A DNA stretch of 64,000 nucleotides from Acetobacter estunensis (lineage in GTDB: Bacteria > Pseudomonadota > Alphaproteobacteria > Acetobacterales > Acetobacteraceae), in assembly GCF_011516945.1 (NCBI RefSeq), contig NZ_WOTH01000002.1, positions 124,001 to 188,000 on the forward strand. Reading direction: 5' to 3'. The notes under the pieces were generated by a model, which ran no database searches, had not been told where the DNA came from, and saw only the letters and a list, made by a program, of their open reading frames with translations. Below are positions 1 to 8,895 of the stretch, in pieces. Both the position numbers and the translations under genes were made by a program. Every line of letters begins with the position of its first letter. The first letter of the stretch is position 1.

Positions 1-768
1 GCCGGACACAATCTGTCCGATGTGCTGGCGCTGGGTGCTGCGTGGCTCGCGCATAATCTGAGCCAGCGCGCGCCGTCGCAGCGTTTCACTTATGGCCTTC
101 GCCGCTCCTCGATCCTTGCCGCCCTCACCAACGCCGTGATCCTTCTGCTCGTCACGGGCGGCATCGCGTGGGAAGCGATTCTGCGTCTGTTCCATCCCGA
201 ACCCGTTGCGGGGCGAACTGTCATGATCGTCGCTGCCATCGGTATTCTGGTGAACGGTGCGACGGCGCTCATGCTGATGAAGGGCCAGAAAGAGGACCTG
301 AACATTCGGGGAGCCTTTCTTCACATGGCGACAGACGCCCTCGCGTCGTTCGCCGTTGTGGTGACGGGTGCCATGGTACTGCTGACAAATCTCACATGGC
401 TCGATCCGGCCATCAGTCTCGCCATTTCCGTTCTTATCGTGGGGGCAACCTGGGCACTTTTGCGGGATTCGCTGGACATGGCGCTCGATGCCGTCCCACG
501 CGATGTAAATCCCGGAGAGGTCGAGCAGTATCTGCGGACATTGCCGGGTGTGACGGAGTTGCATGACCTGCACATCTGGGCCATGAGCACCACCGAAAAC
601 GCGCTGACCGCGCATCTCGTCCGGGCCTCCAGCACTGACAACGACCGTCTGCTTGAGACGGTCGGAGAGACGCTCCGCTCCCGATTCGGAATCGTGCACC
701 CCACGATCCAGATTGAAACCGCCCGCTGCGATGCGGGCTGCACCCTGCAAGGAAGTGGTGTTGTCTGA
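1..768 (+). CDS. CDF-family divalent metal cation transporter (5' end outside window)
   Basis: Inner-membrane cation diffusion facilitator exporting Zn2+-like divalent metals by proton exchange. The frame is open from base 1, so the N-terminus and first membrane helix are missing. Visible are the second-helix metal site GHNLSD (bases 4-21), a second H-x3-D site in HMATDALAS, several hydrophobic helices, and a C-terminal cytoplasmic domain with the family-typical HDLHIW stretch near residue 185. The paired HxxxD sites resemble the CzcD/ZitB branch. Its last codons overlap a second CDF gene, suggesting co-transcription. The metal specificity cannot be read from the sequence. The GTG at 22 is internal, not a start. 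Confidence 0.9.
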   Translation, partial: AGHNLSDVLALGAAWLAHNLSQRAPSQRFTYGLRRSSILAALTNAVILLLVTGGIAWEAILRLFHPEPVAGRTVMIVAAIGILVNGATALMLMKGQKEDLNIRGAFLHMATDALASFAVVVTGAMVLLTNLTWLDPAISLAISVLIVGATWALLRDSLDMALDAVPRDVNPGEVEQYLRTLPGVTELHDLHIWAMSTTENALTAHLVRASSTDNDRLLETVGETLRSRFGIVHPTIQIETARCDAGCTLQGSGVV

Positions 769-1714
769 GACCCTTACCTCCTCTGCCACGACCACCACAG
801 AAAACGCCCATCAGAAGCATCTCGTTGCCTGGGTCAGCCTCGGGGTCAGCATCCTCGCACTCGGCTTGAAATATGCGGCCTGGCATGTCTCAGGTAGCGT
901 GGCCCTGAAGTCCGATGCGTTAGAGACGATCATCAATGTGGTGGCCGCCGCTGGCGGGTTGTGGGCCATTCGGCTGGCCGAACGTCCGGCAGACCACAAC
1001 CATAATTACGGTCACTACAAAGCCGAATATCTGTCCGCGATCATCGAAAGTGCGATGGTTTTCGTCACGGCGCTGTTGATCGGCAAGGCGGCATGGGACG
1101 GCTTTCAGCACCCGCAGAGCGAGATGAACTCGCCATGGCTGGGCATCGCGCTTAATGCAGCGGCCACCGTGGTGAATCTTGCGTGGGGGGTAACATTACT
1201 CCGCATAGGACAGCGCATGCGCTCCCCGGCCCTGGTCGCTGGCGGCCAGCATGTCCTCTCGGATGTCTGGACCGGCATCGGGCTGGTCGCAGGACTGTCG
1301 CTCATTCCATTGACAGGTTGGCACTGGCTCGATCCGGCTATTGCGGCGCTGATTGCCGTGAACGTGCTGCGCGTGGGTTGGGAAATGCTGCGTCAGTCCG
1401 TTGCCGGTTTGATGGACGAGGCACCGGATTCCGCAACACTCGAAAAACTGCATGACGTGATTGCAAGCCACGCCACGGGTGCGATCGAAGCGCATGACAT
1501 CCGCATCCGTGAGGTGGGAGCCATCACATTCATTGAGTTTCACCTCGTAGTGCCCGGCACCATGACGGTCTCCGTAGTGCATGACATCTGTGACCGGATC
1601 GAAGCGGGACTGCGTGAAAATCTTGGCCGTTGCGTCATCCACATCCATGTGGAGCCGGAGAATAAGGCCAAGAACGAGGGAATCGTGCTGGCGCACCCCG
1701 CGCAAATCCATTGA
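758..1714 (+). CDS. CDF-family cation transporter, FieF-like
   Basis: Second cation diffusion facilitator, about 318 aa, predicted to export Fe2+/Zn2+-type metals across the inner membrane. The core has six hydrophobic helices with acidic residues in SDALET (helix 2), a HNYGHYKAE loop comparable to the HPYGHGRAE segment of the family, an H-x3-D site in QHVLSDV (helix 5), and a C-terminal domain containing IEAHDIRIREVG. The open frame reaches back to 653, but AAGGAAG at 748-754 points to GTG 758 (or TTG 761), overlapping the upstream CDF stop by about 11 bases. Translational coupling of two CDF paralogues is inferred. A histidine-rich N-terminal sensor is absent. Confidence 0.85.
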   Translation: MLSETLTSSATTTTENAHQKHLVAWVSLGVSILALGLKYAAWHVSGSVALKSDALETIINVVAAAGGLWAIRLAERPADHNHNYGHYKAEYLSAIIESAMVFVTALLIGKAAWDGFQHPQSEMNSPWLGIALNAAATVVNLAWGVTLLRIGQRMRSPALVAGGQHVLSDVWTGIGLVAGLSLIPLTGWHWLDPAIAALIAVNVLRVGWEMLRQSVAGLMDEAPDSATLEKLHDVIASHATGAIEAHDIRIREVGAITFIEFHLVVPGTMTVSVVHDICDRIEAGLRENLGRCVIHIHVEPENKAKNEGIVLAHPAQIH

Positions 1715-1854
1715 TGGAACCGAACAATTTCACAAAACATTCCATTTTGTATTGGAATCACGGTGTTGCGGGCGTAGCGTAAGCTGGGTCATGCGCATTT
1801 CGCATGAACTGCAAGACGTTCAGGTTGCAGATCATTCCAACCCGCCAAGGCATC

Positions 1855-3222
1855 ATGTCCTCCACAACGACCGGCCGTATCCGTCATTTTCGTGAAACCG
1901 CCCGCATGACGACGGTCGAATGGCGACGAAAGCTCATCGTGTGGACCGGCTCCATCATGGTTGGGCTTGTGGCGGTGGCTTTTGCCGAACTGGCTGATGA
2001 CGCCGCGCATCTGCGTTCGCATATTCTCAAAATCAGTCCTTGGTTGATGCTGTTCATCACGCCGGCTGGCCTTGCCCTGTCCATCTGGCTGACACGCACC
2101 TTTTTCCGGGGCGCGCAGGGTTCGGGTATCCCACAGGCCATCGCCTGCATGCATCTGTCCAATCAGGTTGTCGTGGACCGCATCCTCTCCCTCCGGATTG
2201 CCGCAGCCAAGATCGCCCTCACCTGTCTGGGCCTTCTCGCTGGCGCGTCCATCGGACGTGAAGGGCCAAGCGTACAGATCGGCGCCGCCATCATGAACGC
2301 GGCGGGACGTTTCCTGAATCTGAGCGAGACGATTTCGCGGCGGGCGCTCGTGCTGGCAGGTGGGTCCGCTGGCGTAGCGGCGGCTTTCAACACACCGCTG
2401 GCCGGCATTGTATTCGGCATCGAGGAGTTAGCCCATTCGTTCGAGCAACGCACAAGTGGCGTGATGCTGACAGGCGTTGTGCTCGCCGGTGTGACCGCCA
2501 TCGCCCTGACGGGAAACTACACTTATTTCGGCCATACCGATTCCGTGGTGCCTCTGGGCGTCAGTTGGCTGGCGGTGATTGCCTGCGGTCTTCTCGGAGG
2601 TGTTGCCGGTGGTTCCTTTTCCGCAATCCTCATTCGTGCGTCGAAGGGACTGCCCGGGAACGCCGGTCAGTTTGTCGCGCGGCGCCCCGTCGCTTTCGCT
2701 GCGCTGTGTGGGTTGGCTCTGGCCATTATCGGCCTTGCTTCAGGTGGGATGACGTATGGCACCGGCTATGCTCAGGCCCGGTCCATCATTCAGGGTGAAG
2801 AACACTATCCCGCCTCCTATTTCGTGCTGAAATTCCTCGCCACCATCATTTCCTACTGTTCCGGCATTCCGGGAGGGCTGTTTGCGCCTTCGCTATCGGT
2901 CGGCGCGGGTATGGGAGGCTGGATCGCGCAGTTCCTTCCTCACACCACACCCGGAGCTGTGGTGCTTCTTGGCACCGTGGCCTATTTCGCGGCGGTCGTG
3001 CAGGCGCCTCTTACAGCCACCGTCATTGTTATGGAAATGTGCGATAACCAGCAGGTGACGCTCGCCCTTCTGGCCAGCGCATTCCTTGCCTTCGGTGTCT
3101 CACGCACCATCTGCAAACAGCCGCTTTACGGTGCGTTAGCCGAGCGTTTCCTGCGAACGGTGTCATCGTCCAACCCACCGCCAGAACAGCCCACTGAGAT
3201 TTCGCCGAACCCGAAAGCCTGA
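1855..3222 (+). CDS. ClC-family chloride channel / H+:Cl- antiporter
   Basis: Integral membrane anion transporter, about 455 aa. All ClC signatures are present in order: GSGIPQ (anion-binding serine loop), GREGPSVQ with the gating glutamate, AAFNTPLAG followed by the acidic IEEL segment that carries the internal proton glutamate in CLC antiporters, GGLFAPS, and a late KQPLYGAL with the central tyrosine. Retention of both glutamates favours a Cl-/H+ exchanger over a pure channel (inference). No C-terminal CBS domains are present. The frame opens at 1804, but ATG 1855 fits the family N-terminus and has a weak AAGG upstream. Likely role in acid or halide tolerance, plausible for an acid-producing organism. 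Confidence 0.92.
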   Translation: MSSTTTGRIRHFRETARMTTVEWRRKLIVWTGSIMVGLVAVAFAELADDAAHLRSHILKISPWLMLFITPAGLALSIWLTRTFFRGAQGSGIPQAIACMHLSNQVVVDRILSLRIAAAKIALTCLGLLAGASIGREGPSVQIGAAIMNAAGRFLNLSETISRRALVLAGGSAGVAAAFNTPLAGIVFGIEELAHSFEQRTSGVMLTGVVLAGVTAIALTGNYTYFGHTDSVVPLGVSWLAVIACGLLGGVAGGSFSAILIRASKGLPGNAGQFVARRPVAFAALCGLALAIIGLASGGMTYGTGYAQARSIIQGEEHYPASYFVLKFLATIISYCSGIPGGLFAPSLSVGAGMGGWIAQFLPHTTPGAVVLLGTVAYFAAVVQAPLTATVIVMEMCDNQQVTLALLASAFLAFGVSRTICKQPLYGALAERFLRTVSSSNPPPEQPTEISPNPKA

Positions 3223-3242
3223 CAACGTAGGAGCATCTTTCT

Positions 3243-3662
3243 ATGCGACAGGAAACCCACAGGCTGAGCTTCCGCTCGCATGGGAAAGGATTGCTGCCCG
3301 TAACCCGCCCTGTGCTTGAGTGGGTGCGTCAGACTGGCATTTCCACGGGCCTTCTGACGCTCTGGTGCCCTCACACGTCCTGTTCCCTCACCGTGCAGGA
3401 AAATGCCGATCCCAGCGTGCGCGAAGACATCGCCCATTATTTCGAGCGTCTAGTTCCGGAGGGGAAAGACCTCTACCGTCACATGGACGAAGGGCCGGAC
3501 GACATGCCGGCCCATCTGCGCACGATGCTCACTCAATCGGGTCTTAGCATTCCGGTTGTGGAAGGAGCGCCTTCACTGGGTGTCTGGCAGGGTATTTACC
3601 TGTTCGAACATCGGCGCGTGCCTCATCACCGCGAGATTGTCCTTCATCTTCTAGGAGAATGA
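3243..3662 (+). CDS. YjbQ/UPF0047 family protein (secondary thiamine-phosphate synthase-like)
   Basis: Small single-domain cytosolic protein of 139 aa, the usual length for YjbQ/UPF0047. Diagnostic segments are CPHTSCSLTVQENADPSV (residues 41-58), the GPDDMPAHLR loop, and LGVWQGIYLFEHR near the C-terminus; histidines and acidic residues in these form the conserved pocket of the family. The E. coli member has weak thiamine-phosphate synthase activity, which may not be its true role. Start at ATG 3243 follows TAGGAGC. It lies 20 bases after the ClC gene, so it is probably in the same transcript, and is convergent with the next gene 13 bases away. Confidence 0.9.
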   Translation: MRQETHRLSFRSHGKGLLPVTRPVLEWVRQTGISTGLLTLWCPHTSCSLTVQENADPSVREDIAHYFERLVPEGKDLYRHMDEGPDDMPAHLRTMLTQSGLSIPVVEGAPSLGVWQGIYLFEHRRVPHHREIVLHLLGE

Positions 3663-3675
3663 AGAGGACTGTATC

Positions 3676-4182
3676 CTACGATGTTTTGGAAGCCTGCTGT
3701 GCGCTTGCGGGATCGTTGACGGAAATGACAGCCTCATCGGAAATCGACACCACATCCGTCGGCCGCTCGCTGTTGGCGCGTTCCTGTTGGGCAATGCCTG
3801 CCGTCGTGTTGCGCAGACGCGCCATTTCTTCACGGACATCGTTGAGGATTTCTAGCAGGGCCGCATGGTCTTCCGTCGCCCTCTGATCGCTGCCCCGCGC
3901 AAGAATGGCGCTGCCCACCATCAGTGCCGGTAGTGCGACAAGCTGGATACAGTTGCTGATATAGAGCAGCGGCCCCTGCCAATCCGGCTTCAGAATGGGA
4001 ATGAGCGAAAACAGAAAGAAGGCGTAAACACACCAGATGCTGCCAAAGATGATCGTCATGCGTACGGCAAGACGATCATTGAACCGGTCCACCAATCCCG
4101 GCGTGGACGGAGTGTCGTCATTTCGATGGCGATCGCGGTAAAACCAGCTAAGCGGATGCCAGATATTATGATGGTTTTTCAC
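3676..4182 (-). CDS. small two-helix membrane protein (low-affinity iron permease / DUF1003-like)
   Basis: 168-aa inner-membrane protein. A charged N-terminal 45 residues is followed by two hydrophobic segments (about 46-66 and 76-97) joined by a short loop containing DWQGP, then a polar, probably coiled segment (ATEDHAALLEILNDVREEMARL) and a low-complexity Ser/Thr/Ala tail. The two-helix-plus-amphipathic-coil plan resembles the low affinity iron permease and DUF1003 families, but no catalytic motif pins it down. It stands alone between convergent yjbQ and the downstream GT4 gene (107-base gap). Confidence 0.6.
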   Translation of the reverse strand: MKNHHNIWHPLSWFYRDRHRNDDTPSTPGLVDRFNDRLAVRMTIIFGSIWCVYAFFLFSLIPILKPDWQGPLLYISNCIQLVALPALMVGSAILARGSDQRATEDHAALLEILNDVREEMARLRNTTAGIAQQERANSERPTDVVSISDEAVISVNDPASAQQASKTS

Positions 4183-4240
4183 GAAACAAGAACCTGACTG
4201 TCAAAATTGCAATTCTGTTGTGAGAGTGAGCACAGCAGAA

Positions 4241-4262
4241 GGCAGGGTCAACCATCCCTGCC
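4241..4262 (-). terminator. hairpin downstream of GT4 gene
   Basis: Perfect 7-bp inverted repeat GGCAGGG / CCCTGCC with an 8-base loop, lying 28 bases beyond the stop of the minus-strand glycosyltransferase. There is only a weak T-rich tail on the minus strand, so termination is plausible rather than certain. Confidence 0.45.
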
Positions 4263-4289
4263 CTCATGTCAGGTCATCGTCTCGGCCTG

Positions 4290-5321
4290 TCAGGCATCGG
4301 CCTTGCCGGTCAGACGGCGATACACCGCCAGATAATCCTCCGCCATGCGCCGGGCGGTGAAGCGCCGCTCGAACTCGCGCCGGATCAGCCCCCGATCCAG
4401 CGCCTCCACTGCCGGATACGCTGCGATCGCTTCCGCTTCGCTCGTGACAATCGCGCCCGTCAGACCGTCTTCCAAAACCTCTGGCACCGAGCCATGCCGA
4501 AAGGCTATGACCGGCGTTCCGCATGCCATGGCCTCGATCATCACAAGCCCAAAAGGCTCCGGCCAGTCGATGGGCATCAGAAGCGCTCGCGCTCCCGAGA
4601 GAAAGGCCGGTTTTTCCGCATCCCCGATCTCTCCGATCATTTCCACGCCTTCTCCCAGCATGGGAACGATGTCACGTTCGAAATACTCCGCGTCAGCCTT
4701 GTCCACCTTGGCAGCGATTTTCAGCGGCAGCCCCACGGCCCGGGCAATGCGGATCGCCTTATCGATGCCCTTTTCCGCGCAGATACGCCCAAGAAAGGCC
4801 AGATAATGACCGGGCCCCGGTTGAGGTGTCAGCAGGTTCTCAGGGAGGCCATGCAGGACGGTCGCCGCGTAGTTGGCCTGAGGCAACGGGCGACGCTGGC
4901 TGTCCGAAATAGAGACGATGGGCACTTGTGGAAAAGCATTGAAAACGGGCTGAAGCTCCGGCAGATCAAGCCGCCCGTGCATGGTGGTGACAAAAGGTAC
5001 GGGCTGGCGGCTGAAATAGGTGAACGGCCAGTAATCCATATGAAAATGCAGAACATCGAACTCATGCGCGCGGCGCGCCACATGCTCCATGAGCAGCATA
5101 TGTGGGGCGATCGGGTCGCGAATTGTCGGGTCGAGCCGCAGGGCACGCGGCCAGACCGCATCCAGTTCCGCCGAGGTCACACTGTCGCCACTTGCGAACA
5201 GTGTCACGTCGTGGCCCATTGCCGTGAGTTCGTCCGTGAGGAAGGCCACCACCCGTTCCGTTCCACCATAAAGTTGCGGTGGAACCGCCTCGTGAAGAGG
5301 TGCAATCTGGGCAATACGCAT
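4290..5321 (-). CDS. family 4 (GT-B) glycosyltransferase
   Basis: Retaining GT4 glycosyltransferase of about 343 aa, cytosolic or membrane-associated. The N-terminal Rossmann half begins MRIAQIAPL and contains the acceptor-side YGGTERVV glycine loop; the C-terminal half has GRICAEKGID and the nucleotide-sugar EX7E motif in EPFGLVMIEAMACGTPV. The open frame extends to 5462, but ATG 5321 matches the family N-terminus and has GGAG about 11 bases upstream. Donor and acceptor are not inferable. It is a single gene, divergent from the ABC exporter at 5503. Confidence 0.88.
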   Translation of the reverse strand: MRIAQIAPLHEAVPPQLYGGTERVVAFLTDELTAMGHDVTLFASGDSVTSAELDAVWPRALRLDPTIRDPIAPHMLLMEHVARRAHEFDVLHFHMDYWPFTYFSRQPVPFVTTMHGRLDLPELQPVFNAFPQVPIVSISDSQRRPLPQANYAATVLHGLPENLLTPQPGPGHYLAFLGRICAEKGIDKAIRIARAVGLPLKIAAKVDKADAEYFERDIVPMLGEGVEMIGEIGDAEKPAFLSGARALLMPIDWPEPFGLVMIEAMACGTPVIAFRHGSVPEVLEDGLTGAIVTSEAEAIAAYPAVEALDRGLIRREFERRFTARRMAEDYLAVYRRLTGKADA

Positions 5322-5502
5322 GGACCGGTTTCTCCGCGTTCTTTTTTGTATTTTCAATGCACGACAGAACGGGTGCCATCCCCCGAAAGCTGGAGAAAGT
5401 CCATCGCCGTCCCGACACTTCGGATTACGTGACGAGCACAGGCTGTGCGAATTTCTTCCCACTTCACCAAACGCCTATACTCCCTGAAAAGTTGACAGGC
5501 TC

Positions 5503-7320
5503 ATGACGCATGGACAGTCCCGCTTGAAACGTGACGAGGATATGACCATTCCCGACAGCGAACTCCCGCGCTATGCGGGCCATCCTGTCCGTTTCCTCTT
5601 TCGCTATATCCGCCATCGCCTTGCCCCACACGTCGTGGTGTTTGGATTCGTAGCGCTGGCCGTCGGGTGCGCGGTGTTCGCCTCCTCCGCCATCCGGCAT
5701 CTGGTGGACATCATGAACAGCCATCCGCACGGCCCTTTTCGCCCGGTCTGGATGGCCGTTGCGTGGCTTGCCGGGGTGATCACACTCGACAATCTCTCAT
5801 GGCGCGTCGCGGGGTGGTACGCCGCCAGAACCTTCGTGGCCGTAACGGGTGACGTGCGGCGCGATCTGTTCCGGTTTCTGACCGGTCATTCCGCCGGCTA
5901 TTTCTCAGACCGGATGCCTGCCGCCCTTGCGTCGCGCATTTCCACCGCAGGTACCGCCACATTCACCCTTGAGAGCCTGCTGGCGTGGAATATTCTGCCG
6001 CCATGCCTGAATGTGCTGCTTTCCATCGGGCTGATGGTGAGCGTCAGCCCTCTTATGGGCAGCGTCATCAGTTGTCTGGCGTTCGCTCTTGCCGCCGTAA
6101 TGTTTCGCATGGCGCGCGCGGGACGAAATCTTCATGCGGCCTATGCTTCTTCCGCGGCCGGTGTGGATGGAGAGATTCAGGACGTCATCGGTAATCTGCC
6201 GCTGGTCCGTACTTTCGGGATGCTGGGTTATGAACGCAGCCGTCTGGGACGTATTCTGGACAGCGAAATGGGTGTGCGAGGCGTCTCCTTGCGCAACATG
6301 GAAAAGCTACGCCTCGTTCATGCCTTTCTCACTGCCGTCCTGACGGCGGGCCTGCTCGTATGGGTGGTGACACTCTGGCAGCACGGCAGCGCCACCGTGG
6401 GTGACGTGGTGATGGTCGTAACGCTCGGCTTCCTGATCCTGCACGGCACGAGAGATCTCGCAGTGGCACTCGTGGAGACGGTGCAGCACACCGCTCGTCT
6501 GGGTGAAACGCTTTCCACCATCCTGCTGCCCCACGAAATGGATGACCGCGCCAACGCCCACGGTTTTCCGCAAGCGCCGCAGGGTGAAATATGCTTTCGC
6601 GACGTGACGTTTCACTATCCGACAGGCCCGAACGTGCTGGAGCATTTCAATCTGCACGTCACACCCGGTACGCGCGTGGGGCTTGTCGGGCGCTCCGGCT
6701 CGGGCAAGAGTACGGTTCTCGCCCTGCTCCAGCGTCAGCGTTATGTGCAGGGTGGCGCGGTGCTCATTGATGGACAGAACATCAATGACCTGTCCGAAGA
6801 ATCCCTGCGCGGCTGCATGTCCGTAGTGCCTCAGGATGTCTCGCTGCTGCATCGCTCAGTGGCCGACAACATCCGCTACGGCAAACCGCAGGCCACCGAG
6901 GAGGACGTACGCGCCGCTGCCGATGCAGCGGGCTGCACGGACTTCATTCTTGCCCTGCCTGAAGGCTTTGCGACACAGGTGGGCGATCGTGGCGTGAAGC
7001 TCTCGGGTGGCCAGAGACAGCGTCTGGCCATTGCCCGTGCCTTTCTGCGCAATGCGCCGATCCTGATCCTCGATGAGGCCACCAGCGCACTGGACAGCGA
7101 GAGCGAGCATCATATCCAGCTTGCGCTGCATCGACTGATGAAAGGACGCACCGTGATCGCGGTGGCGCATCGTCTCTCGACGCTCAAGGATTTCGACCGG
7201 ATTGTCGTGATGCAGCAGGGTCGTATCGTGGAGGACGGCTCCCCTTTCGCGCTGGAGCGGCGTGAAGGCCCCTACCGGGAGTTCCTCTCACTTCAGGCGT
7301 TTGACATTCCGCCGCTGTGA
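5503..7320 (+). CDS. ABC exporter, fused permease-ATPase (MsbA-like half transporter)
   Basis: 605-aa half-transporter that should homodimerise in the inner membrane. Residues about 25-320 carry six hydrophobic helices; the C-terminal nucleotide-binding domain has Walker A GRSGSGKST, Q-loop VPQDVSLL, signature LSGGQRQR, Walker B ILILDEATSALD and H-loop VAHRLS. The arrangement fits lipid or multidrug exporters of the MsbA/DPL group; the substrate is unknown. ATG 5503 is used, with ATG 5542 as an alternative behind GAGG. A GC-rich bidirectional hairpin follows the stop. Confidence 0.9.
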   Translation: MTHGQSRLKRDEDMTIPDSELPRYAGHPVRFLFRYIRHRLAPHVVVFGFVALAVGCAVFASSAIRHLVDIMNSHPHGPFRPVWMAVAWLAGVITLDNLSWRVAGWYAARTFVAVTGDVRRDLFRFLTGHSAGYFSDRMPAALASRISTAGTATFTLESLLAWNILPPCLNVLLSIGLMVSVSPLMGSVISCLAFALAAVMFRMARAGRNLHAAYASSAAGVDGEIQDVIGNLPLVRTFGMLGYERSRLGRILDSEMGVRGVSLRNMEKLRLVHAFLTAVLTAGLLVWVVTLWQHGSATVGDVVMVVTLGFLILHGTRDLAVALVETVQHTARLGETLSTILLPHEMDDRANAHGFPQAPQGEICFRDVTFHYPTGPNVLEHFNLHVTPGTRVGLVGRSGSGKSTVLALLQRQRYVQGGAVLIDGQNINDLSEESLRGCMSVVPQDVSLLHRSVADNIRYGKPQATEEDVRAAADAAGCTDFILALPEGFATQVGDRGVKLSGGQRQRLAIARAFLRNAPILILDEATSALDSESEHHIQLALHRLMKGRTVIAVAHRLSTLKDFDRIVVMQQGRIVEDGSPFALERREGPYREFLSLQAFDIPPL

Positions 7321-7335
7321 TCTCCGGTCATGGAA

Positions 7336-7363
7336 AACCCGCCCATCTTGCAACGGGCGGGTT
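7336..7363. terminator. bidirectional terminator between ABC exporter and satP
   Basis: Perfect 9-bp stem AACCCGCCC / GGGCGGGTT with a 10-base loop between two convergent genes. Read on the minus strand the stem runs into TTTTCC, so it should work best for the acetate transporter gene. Confidence 0.75.
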
Positions 7364-7394
7364 CCAGACTGGATGCACAGAAAGAAACGATGTT

Positions 7395-7991
7395 TCAGAA
7401 AGCGATATGAGCACGATTGCCCGAAATGGTCGGGCGAGGTGTACCGATCGGCAGGATCGGATGACCGAGTTGGGCTTCCAGCACTTCCGCCATCGCGAGG
7501 TAGAGCGCTGAGGCTCCGCACAGGAGTCCTTCAAAGCCGGCAAAGCGGGTGATCGCGATGTTGCCCGTGAACTCCCCAGCCGCAAGAAGCCCGAACAGCA
7601 CCACCAGTGAGGCGAATACGAATTGCAGCACACGGTTGGAGCGAAGGGTTCCGATGAACATGAACGCCGTGAAGATGCCCCACAGCGAAAGCCATACGCC
7701 CATTCCCATGGGATCGGCAGCAGCGATCAGCCCCAGTTTCGGCAGGAAAATGAGCAGCACCAGCGAAATCCAGAAGGCGCCATAGGATGTAAAGGCCGTC
7801 ATCCCGAAGGTGTTGCCCTTAGGATATTCCAAAAGGCCCGCGCACATCTGCGCCAAGCCACCGAACATAATCCCGGTGGCCAGCACTGAAGAATTCAGCG
7901 GCAGAAAACCCGCGTTACAGACATTGAGCAGGATGGTGGTCATTCCGAAACCGGCAAGTCCAACCGGTCCGGGATTGGCGAACTGACCCAT
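7395..7991 (-). CDS. satP: acetate/succinate transporter, GPR1/FUN34/YaaH (SatP) family
   Basis: 198-aa inner-membrane protein with six hydrophobic helices. It carries the family signature NPGPVGLAGFGMTT at residues 6-19 (the NPxPLGL motif that lines the acetate pathway) and the GMTAFTSYGAFW segment typical of helix 3. SatP-type proteins move acetate and succinate with protons. In an acetic acid bacterium it may serve uptake for the glyoxylate shunt encoded at 41-45 kb, or acetate release for tolerance. ATG 7991 follows GGGGAG. It is monocistronic, with about 150 bases of upstream non-coding DNA for regulation. Confidence 0.9.
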   Translation of the reverse strand: MGQFANPGPVGLAGFGMTTILLNVCNAGFLPLNSSVLATGIMFGGLAQMCAGLLEYPKGNTFGMTAFTSYGAFWISLVLLIFLPKLGLIAAADPMGMGVWLSLWGIFTAFMFIGTLRSNRVLQFVFASLVVLFGLLAAGEFTGNIAITRFAGFEGLLCGASALYLAMAEVLEAQLGHPILPIGTPRPTISGNRAHIAF

Positions 7992-8142
7992 GATGGATTC
8001 TCCCCTTCAGATGGGGTTGAAACAGCGGGGAAAGCCAGTCGAGCCAGCACCCCTTGCTGCAATCCTTCCGCTTTGATCGCCTATTAATCAACAATAATGA
8101 TAACTGAGATACGATATTAGAATATCACGTTTCCGTGTCGGT

Positions 8143-8895
8143 TCAGGGCGGAATGGGGCCGGTATCGATCAGCGGCACGGCGGCCCCTCCTCGTCCATAA
8201 TTTGCCAGTGCCTGCACACCGAAAACCGTCCACGCGCCGTTCTGTTGCCCCAGAAGAGGTGCGCCGCTGCTGCCACGTGTCGCATCACAATCATGATCGA
8301 TCAGGACATGACCGCTGGTCGTTCGATTTATCCCGAGAATCTGACAGTTCAGGTCAGAGCGCACGACCTCGCTGAAGTCCTGTTCATAACCACCAAGAAC
8401 CACGGCTGAACCCGGCGTCGGCAGGTTTTGGGCAACGGGCAGAGTCTCCGCGCGGGTGCCTACAGGCGCTTCAAGAAACAGCGTGGCCCGATCGAATGCG
8501 GCGGTCGCTGCTTCACGGCGGGGATCGTATTCCGGTGGAACGAGAAATCGGACAGTCCGGGCGTGAGCGGCGTAGTGTCCCCGATCATAGGCACGAAGGA
8601 AGTGGACATCATGTGGCTGGATGAAGTAACCGGTCCGGGCGATGAACAGACAATGCGCGGCCGTTTCCACGACATTCGGGGCAATCAGGAAGCCGGTGCA
8701 ACGTCCGCCAAGTTCTGTCTGCACCCGCCCGATCGCACTCCACGGCAATTGGAACATGTCCACGGATTGACGCGCATCGTTCTGCCCAATCCCCGGTCGA
8801 AGCGGTACGACCTGAGCGGTGGCGGATGTCTCTGTCACCAACATGACGGTGAGAGCCAGCCCAATAAAAGAAAGTCTTTTTGCCCACTGCGTCAT
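8143..8895 (-). CDS. secreted trypsin-like serine protease
   Basis: 250-aa S1-type chymotrypsin-fold peptidase. A cleavable signal peptide covers residues 1-28 (hydrophobic core FIGLALTVMLV, then TSATAQ). The catalytic triad reads His81 (TAAHC), Asp135 (FDRATLFLE) and Ser210 (RGSSGAPLL). Cys66/Cys82 and Cys184/Cys203 are placed for two disulfides, consistent with periplasmic or extracellular action. Its start codon shares one base with the cytidine deaminase stop (TAATG), so it is translated as the last gene of galE-cdd-protease. The link between a protease and these metabolic genes is unexplained; substrate unknown. Confidence 0.87.
   Translation of the reverse strand: MTQWAKRLSFIGLALTVMLVTETSATAQVVPLRPGIGQNDARQSVDMFQLPWSAIGRVQTELGGRCTGFLIAPNVVETAAHCLFIARTGYFIQPHDVHFLRAYDRGHYAAHARTVRFLVPPEYDPRREAATAAFDRATLFLEAPVGTRAETLPVAQNLPTPGSAVVLGGYEQDFSEVVRSDLNCQILGINRTTSGHVLIDHDCDATRGSSGAPLLGQQNGAWTVFGVQALANYGRGGAAVPLIDTGPIPP

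Noticed and set aside
4266-5432. 388-codon plus-strand frame opposite the GT4 gene
   Set aside because: Antisense frame of a clear glycosyltransferase in GC-rich DNA; the translation is Arg/His-rich with no domain.
8100-8130. GATATT-AG-AATATC palindrome upstream of satP as an operator
   Set aside because: Only six base pairs in AT-rich DNA and nearer the protease end than the satP start; too weak to call.
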